A stretch of DNA of 9,104 nt from a bacterium (lineage in GTDB: Bacteria > Patescibacteriota > Minisyncoccia > Minisyncoccales > JANBVM01): NCBI GenBank assembly GCA_030591065.1, contig JAUVBU010000020.1, forward strand, positions 1-9,104. Reading direction: 5' to 3'. The notes beneath the pieces are model-generated. The model saw nothing but the letters and a program-made list of their open reading frames with translations, did no database searches and had not been told where the DNA came from. Position numbers and translations under genes: made by a program. This document shows positions 6,205 to 9,104 of this stretch, one piece after another. Each line of letters begins with the position of its first letter. Position 1 is the stretch's first letter.

Positions 6205-7068
6205 TTATTTTGGGTTTTTAACGACAAAAGTAATAGATTTACCTTTAATCGTATATTTACTTCCTAAAATTTCCAAACCTGCACGCTCTATCATGCCCGA
6301 AAGCTTTTCCTGGGAATATTCAGGAAAATAACCACGACACTTTTTCTCAAACTGAAGAGCTTTAAGGACATATTTCCATTTTTTAAATAAAGACTGTATT
6401 AAAGTTAAGAAACCGTCAAAGCTTTCGAATTGGATATTAGCGCCACCCTTCACTAAAGCTGAAAACACAAATTTTCCACCTGGCCTCAACACTCTCTTAA
6501 TCTCTCCTAGCGCTTTATTTAACTCTTCTGTTCCTAAATAAATTATTCCCCAATTAGAAACCACCTTATCAACACTTGAATTGGGTAATGGAACGCCTTT
6601 ATTAAAATTCTGACAAATTAACTTTATCTCGTAGTTCTGACGAGGAATAGCTTTTAATTCTTTTTCTAGTTGCTTTAAAGCGTTTGGACTATAATCAATA
6701 CCAATGATTTTTACTCCCTTCCTATCTATTTTTGTTAATTTTTTAATAAAAACTCCAACGCTACACCCCAAGTCAAGCAATGTTTCGTCATCCTGGATAT
6801 CAATAGCTTTTACCACGTCCTCAAAGTGCTCTGATGCAAAAGGAACATATGGATGAACTTCTGTATAATATTTTACCTGTTTGGGAGAGTCCCAAATTGC
6901 ATTTTGTTTTTTATTAATGTTTTCTAAAATTGTTTCTCTGTCTATCTCGGAAAATAAAGGAAGAAGATCCATTACCTGATTATAGGAGAATGTTTTACCG
7001 AAACCATTTATTATATCTGAAAGAGTGGGTTCCTTTTTTTCTTTTTTAAATAAAGATTTAAAACTCAT
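6205..7068 (-). CDS. Class I SAM-dependent methyltransferase (Methyltransf_11-like)
   Basis: Encodes 287 residues. The Rossmann methyltransferase core runs from about 80 to 205: motif I LLDLGCSVGVF (97-107), the acidic residue that binds the SAM ribose in GIDYS (D125), the VDKVVSNWGIIYL segment (166-178), and the post-motif VLRPGGKFVFSA (193-204), typical of UbiE/Methyltransf_11 proteins. An N-terminal helical region with VKYYTEVHPYVPFASEHF precedes it. The C-terminal part (FPEYSQEKLSGMIERAGLEILGSK) resembles the cap of small-molecule or lipid methyltransferases. The substrate cannot be read from the sequence. It is the first gene of the minus-strand operon. A tandem TATAAT sequence lies upstream, and the AG-rich AAGAAGAGAT about 11 bases before the ATG is the closest thing to a ribosome-binding site in the window. 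Confidence 0.88.
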   Translation of the reverse strand: MSFKSLFKKEKKEPTLSDIINGFGKTFSYNQVMDLLPLFSEIDRETILENINKKQNAIWDSPKQVKYYTEVHPYVPFASEHFEDVVKAIDIQDDETLLDLGCSVGVFIKKLTKIDRKGVKIIGIDYSPNALKQLEKELKAIPRQNYEIKLICQNFNKGVPLPNSSVDKVVSNWGIIYLGTEELNKALGEIKRVLRPGGKFVFSALVKGGANIQFESFDGFLTLIQSLFKKWKYVLKALQFEKKCRGYFPEYSQEKLSGMIERAGLEILGSKYTIKGKSITFVVKNPK

Positions 7069-7096
7069 AATTCTTTTATCTCTTCTTTTTATTGAA

Positions 7097-7111
7097 ATTA
7101 TATTAATTATA
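7097..7111 (-). promoter_or_regulatory. Candidate promoter -10 region for the methyltransferase-kinase-polX operon
   Basis: On the minus strand two exact TATAAT hexamers (7106-7111 and 7097-7102) occur nine bases apart, 28 bases before the methyltransferase ATG and just after the terminator of the upstream gene. No good -35 hexamer was found at the right spacing. Use of either hexamer would give a leader of roughly 20-30 bases. In DNA this AT-rich chance matches are common, so the call rests mainly on position between a terminator and the first gene. Confidence 0.45.
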
Positions 7112-7126
7112 TCAGTTTTTTAAGCT

Positions 7127-7156
7127 AAAAGAAAAAGAGAGGAAATACCCCTCTCT
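7127..7156 (-). terminator. Intrinsic terminator after the split flippase-like gene
   Basis: Read on the minus strand, AGAGAGG (7150-7156) pairs with CCTCTCT (7136-7142) in a perfect 7-bp stem with a seven-base loop, followed by TTTTTC and then TTTT. It lies about 26 bases after the stop of the gene ending at 7183 and before the next promoter region. It separates the mevalonate kinase/flippase-like unit from the methyltransferase operon. Confidence 0.85.
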
Positions 7157-7182
7157 CCGTTTAAAATAAAAAATAATTTAAT

Positions 7183-7632
7183 TTACGATTTATCTTTTCC
7201 CCAAGTTAATTTCTTAACTTTAGTAAAAACAAAACCTTTTAAAAACAATGTTCCAAATCTGAATAAGAAAAATAGTCCCAATAAAGCTACGGATAACTCT
7301 GCGGTTCGAATAATCATAGTAAAGGCAGTTGCTGTAGAAATTCCTAGCCCTAAAGAGTTAAAAGCGAAAGACTGAATAGCTTCATGAGAACCAAGAGAGG
7401 TAGGAATAGGTATCATTGCAGCCAAATAAGTAAAACCAAGAATAGATAGAGCTGAGAAATAAGAAACTCTTTTCCCTAAAAATATTATCAAAACCCATCC
7501 CCTTAAGCAGGTAATAACAACTTTTAAAAAAGAAAGAAAAAAACCTTTCCACATTCCCCCTTTTTTTAGTTTAAAAAAGTTAAAAATCTCCTTTTCGGTT
7601 TCCAATGGTTCTTGGTTTATTTCTCCATTCAA
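7183..7632 (-). CDS. Flippase-like (UPF0104 / LPG-synthase TM-type) protein, C-terminal part, in a shifted frame
   Basis: This frame encodes the C-terminal half of the membrane protein whose N-terminal half lies just upstream. Counted from TTG at 7632 it gives 149 residues, with hydrophobic segments at about 27-53, 58-77 and 100-131. The family signature PIPTSLGSHEA (75-85) and a following RTAELSVALLGLFFLFRFG segment are typical of lysylphosphatidylglycerol-synthase transmembrane/AglD-like proteins. The TTG is probably not a real start. The same frame stays open upstream and reads LFAIGICLFYFKIF then RKESIAKAFGKI, a clear continuation of a membrane helix and loop, back to the T-run at 7711-7717. 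It ends in TAA before a terminator. It is one gene with the entry ending at 7629; see that entry for the frameshift. Confidence 0.85.
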   Translation of the reverse strand: MNGEINQEPLETEKEIFNFFKLKKGGMWKGFFLSFLKVVITCLRGWVLIIFLGKRVSYFSALSILGFTYLAAMIPIPTSLGSHEAIQSFAFNSLGLGISTATAFTMIIRTAELSVALLGLFFLFRFGTLFLKGFVFTKVKKLTWGKDKS

Positions 7633-8195
7633 AATTTTACCAAAAGCTTTAGCAATGCTCTCTTTTCTAAATATTTTAAAATAAAATAAACAAATCCCGA
7701 TTGCAAAAAGAAAAAAATGACGCCAAAAGCTATTCCTAGTTCTTTTGAAGGGAGACCAATATTAGAAAGAAAAAAAATTGATCCCAAAAAAATAGTTATT
7801 AAAATTGTTGTCCACTCCAATATTCTATCTATTATTACTGACGCCATAGCTTTTGACCACGGCACTTGCTTCCTTTTTTTAAGAGTATAGCTCCTAAAAA
7901 GCTCGCTAACCCAAAGTAAAGCCGGAGCTAAAAACATAACCGAAAACCCTGCTAAATATGTTTTCAAAAGGTCCCAGAAAGAAACATTTATCCCCTCTTC
8001 TTTTAAGATTTCCTTCCACCTCCACGTTCCAATTATCATCATTAAAAAGCTTAAACTAAAAATAATTAATCCTTGCCATCCAGCAAAAACTAAAAACGCA
8101 GACTTAATTTCTGTCCAACCGACAAGATTAACGGTCCATAAGAAAAGACACGCGCCAAAAATAAGAGAAATAAGAAAAAATAGAAATTTTTTCAT
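7629..8195 (-). CDS. Flippase-like (UPF0104 / LPG-synthase TM-type) protein, N-terminal part, ended by a frameshift
   Basis: Encodes 188 residues from an ATG: an N-terminal membrane helix (3-22), another at about 40-57, the family segment GTWRWKEILKEEG (56-68), a helix with the conserved LAP (89-91), SELFRSYTLKKRK (97-109), WSKAMASVIIDRILEW (113-128), and helices at about 128-146 and 155-175. UPF0104/AglD-like proteins are polytopic and usually about 300-340 residues, so this is half a protein. After residue 162 the coding sense moves to the -1 frame; joining the parts there gives about 337 residues. In-frame reading past that point (QSGFVYFILKYLEKRALLKLLVKF, then TGA) loses family character near its end. 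The substrate is unknown; relatives act on lipid or lipid-linked sugar intermediates. It follows the mevalonate kinase by 75 bases. Confidence 0.87.
   Translation of the reverse strand: MKKFLFFLISLIFGACLFLWTVNLVGWTEIKSAFLVFAGWQGLIIFSLSFLMMIIGTWRWKEILKEEGINVSFWDLLKTYLAGFSVMFLAPALLWVSELFRSYTLKKRKQVPWSKAMASVIIDRILEWTTILITIFLGSIFFLSNIGLPSKELGIAFGVIFFFLQSGFVYFILKYLEKRALLKLLVKF
7710..7717 (-). other. Frameshift site: T-run with slippery heptamer T TTT TTC
   Basis: In the minus-strand reading frame the codons are GTC ATT TTT TTC TTT. The run of seven T (7711-7717) followed by C contains T TTT TTC (7710-7716) in X XXY YYZ phase. A -1 slip here re-reads from CTT TTT GCA ATC and enters exactly the frame of the downstream half. 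Insertion of one T would do the same. The site thus marks either a one-base indel or a recoding signal. No strong downstream stimulatory hairpin was found. Confidence 0.6.
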
Positions 8196-8204
8196 AATAG
8201 ATTA

Positions 8205-8233
8205 ATTATAATCTGCTTTATTTTTAAAAACAA
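8205..8233 (-). promoter_or_regulatory. Candidate promoter for the flippase-like gene
   Basis: On the minus strand TTGTTT (8228-8233) and an exact TATAAT (8205-8210) are separated by 17 bases, the ideal spacing. The -35 matches the TTGACA consensus at only three of six positions. The -10 ends nine bases before the ATG at 8195, so transcription would start about two or three bases before it, giving a nearly leaderless mRNA with no Shine-Dalgarno sequence. Confidence 0.4.
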
Positions 8234-8270
8234 CCACAAAAAAACTTGTAATTTTTGTTAAAAAATTAAA

Positions 8271-9104
8271 CTAAGGTTCTTTTCTTACTCCTTCCGCTCC
8301 AATTTCAGATTGAAAGCATTCGAAGTTATTTTTTTTGAATTTTTCAGCCAAAGACAATATCTGTTTTTGGTCTCGACCTAAAACTAAACAGCACCCTCCA
8401 CCCCAAGCCCCAGTCGGTTTAGCCCCAAGAGCTCCACCCGACATAGCAATATCTATAATTTTATCTAATTTTTGAGTAGAAATATCTAGTTTTTTAAGTA
8501 GCTCATAATACTTAACCATTAACCCCCCTAAAAATTCTAAGTCTTTCTTTTTTAAAGCAATAAGAGCCTTTTTCGAAACAGTATTTAGAGATTCCAAGAC
8601 AGTTTCTACAAGCAATGGTTTTTCTTCTTTTTTCTTTCTTACAAAAGAAACCATTTCTCCAGTTTGTGCTATCTCTCCAGACATCACAATCAATAAAGGA
8701 ATTTTAAAATCAATATCTAAGAATTCAATACCTTCTGTTTTTTTATATTTTAAATATCCACCATACGTAACAATACTATTATCAATACCTGAAGGAGTTC
8801 CACCATGAGCTATTAAGTCTCCTTGATAAGCAATATTAGATATCTGCTCTTTTGATAGTTTTTTTCCTAAAAAATCTGAAACTCCTAAAACTATACTAGA
8901 AAAAACAGCTGAGCTAGATCCTAAATTTTTAGGAAGATTTGAGTCTATGTTAATTTCTAATCCAGAAAAGCCATACTTTTTAAAAAGATGAGCTATAACA
9001 AAAAAACTGGGAGATAAAAGATTTTTCCTATAAATTTTTTCGATTTCACCTAGTCGAGACAATCTCTTTGCTTTTTCAACTTTTTCCCATAAAGCAAAAA
9101 GTTC
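8271..9104 (-). CDS. Mevalonate kinase (GHMP kinase family), 5' end outside window
   Basis: The frame runs in from the window edge and ends in TAG, giving 277 codons. A TTG at 9060-9062 is internal, since 14 upstream codons are open and in frame. Numbering from that Leu, the GHMP phosphate-binding motif is NLPKNLGSSSAV (42-53). HGGTPSGIDNSIVTYGG (86-102) carries the catalytic Asp (D94) and is diagnostic of mevalonate kinase. SGEIAQTGEMV (128-138) is the segment before the helical region. GALGAKPTGAWGGGC (210-224) is motif 3, with a Trp where most relatives have Gly (KLTGAGGGGC). The end EGVRKE is archaeal-like. The enzyme phosphorylates mevalonate on the way to isoprenoids. Probably 25-50 N-terminal residues are missing. 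No other mevalonate-pathway gene is visible. Confidence 0.85.
   Translation of the reverse strand, partial: ELFALWEKVEKAKRLSRLGEIEKIYRKNLLSPSFFVIAHLFKKYGFSGLEINIDSNLPKNLGSSSAVFSSIVLGVSDFLGKKLSKEQISNIAYQGDLIAHGGTPSGIDNSIVTYGGYLKYKKTEGIEFLDIDFKIPLLIVMSGEIAQTGEMVSFVRKKKEEKPLLVETVLESLNTVSKKALIALKKKDLEFLGGLMVKYYELLKKLDISTQKLDKIIDIAMSGGALGAKPTGAWGGGCCLVLGRDQKQILSLAEKFKKNNFECFQSEIGAEGVRKEP

Noticed and set aside
7629..7631. TGA at the end of the N-terminal half read as Gly or Trp (recoded genetic code)
   Set aside because: Reading through the TGA gives only three more sense codons before a TAA and does not reach the downstream half, which is in another frame; no other gene needs a recoded TGA.
7700..7710. 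Downstream stimulatory hairpin for frameshifting
   Set aside because: Only a five-base GCAAT/ATTGC pairing over a loop of more than 40 bases was found, which is too weak to count as support.
8236..8258. A/T hairpin ACAAAAA...TTTTTGT after the mevalonate kinase as a terminator
   Set aside because: The stem is almost only A-T pairs with a nine-base loop, and on the minus strand it is followed by GGTTG, not directly by a T-run; too weak to call.

Overview
The window is an AT-rich stretch of bacterial chromosome with short intergenic gaps. It probably comes from a small-genome lineage of the Candidate Phyla Radiation (Patescibacteria). The grounds for this are a 61-residue L35, a PolX with a C-terminal PHP domain, a histidine kinase with a polytopic membrane sensor, an isolated mevalonate kinase and starts without Shine-Dalgarno sequences. 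No 16S rRNA or other decisive marker is present, so the placement is an inference. Nearly all stops are TAA, and no gene needs a recoded TGA.

Positions 1-1706 (+ strand) hold translation genes: the 3' end of smpB, the tmRNA gene ssrA starting two bases after the smpB stop, then infC (IF3), rpmI (L35) and rplT (L20), closed by a strong terminator. SmpB and tmRNA act together in ribosome rescue. The tmRNA encodes the tag ANLFQEPALAYA, does not encode its CCA end, and has a T-loop one base short.

Positions 1765-7111 (- strand) form a tightly packed probable operon, read from high to low coordinates: class I methyltransferase, polytopic histidine kinase, six-helix MFS-like protein, PolX, and an Ap4A-hydrolase-type Nudix protein. 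Gaps run from 0 to 40 bases. A tandem TATAAT sequence lies before the first gene. The group pairs a membrane sensor with DNA repair and nucleotide clean-up, which hints at a stress role, but this is inferred from adjacency only.

Positions 7127-9104 (- strand) hold a mevalonate kinase cut by the window edge, then a flippase-like (UPF0104, lysylphosphatidylglycerol synthase transmembrane-type) gene split into two overlapping frames, then a terminator. The split maps to a run of seven T that contains the heptamer T TTT TTC in the correct phase for -1 slippage. It is therefore either a one-base indel (natural or sequencing error) or programmed recoding.

I found no CRISPR array, insertion sequence, prophage or obvious new multi-gene system. 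The best leads are the frameshift site, the smpB/ssrA junction with its odd tmRNA details, the half-size MFS protein, and the sensor-kinase/PolX/Nudix operon.
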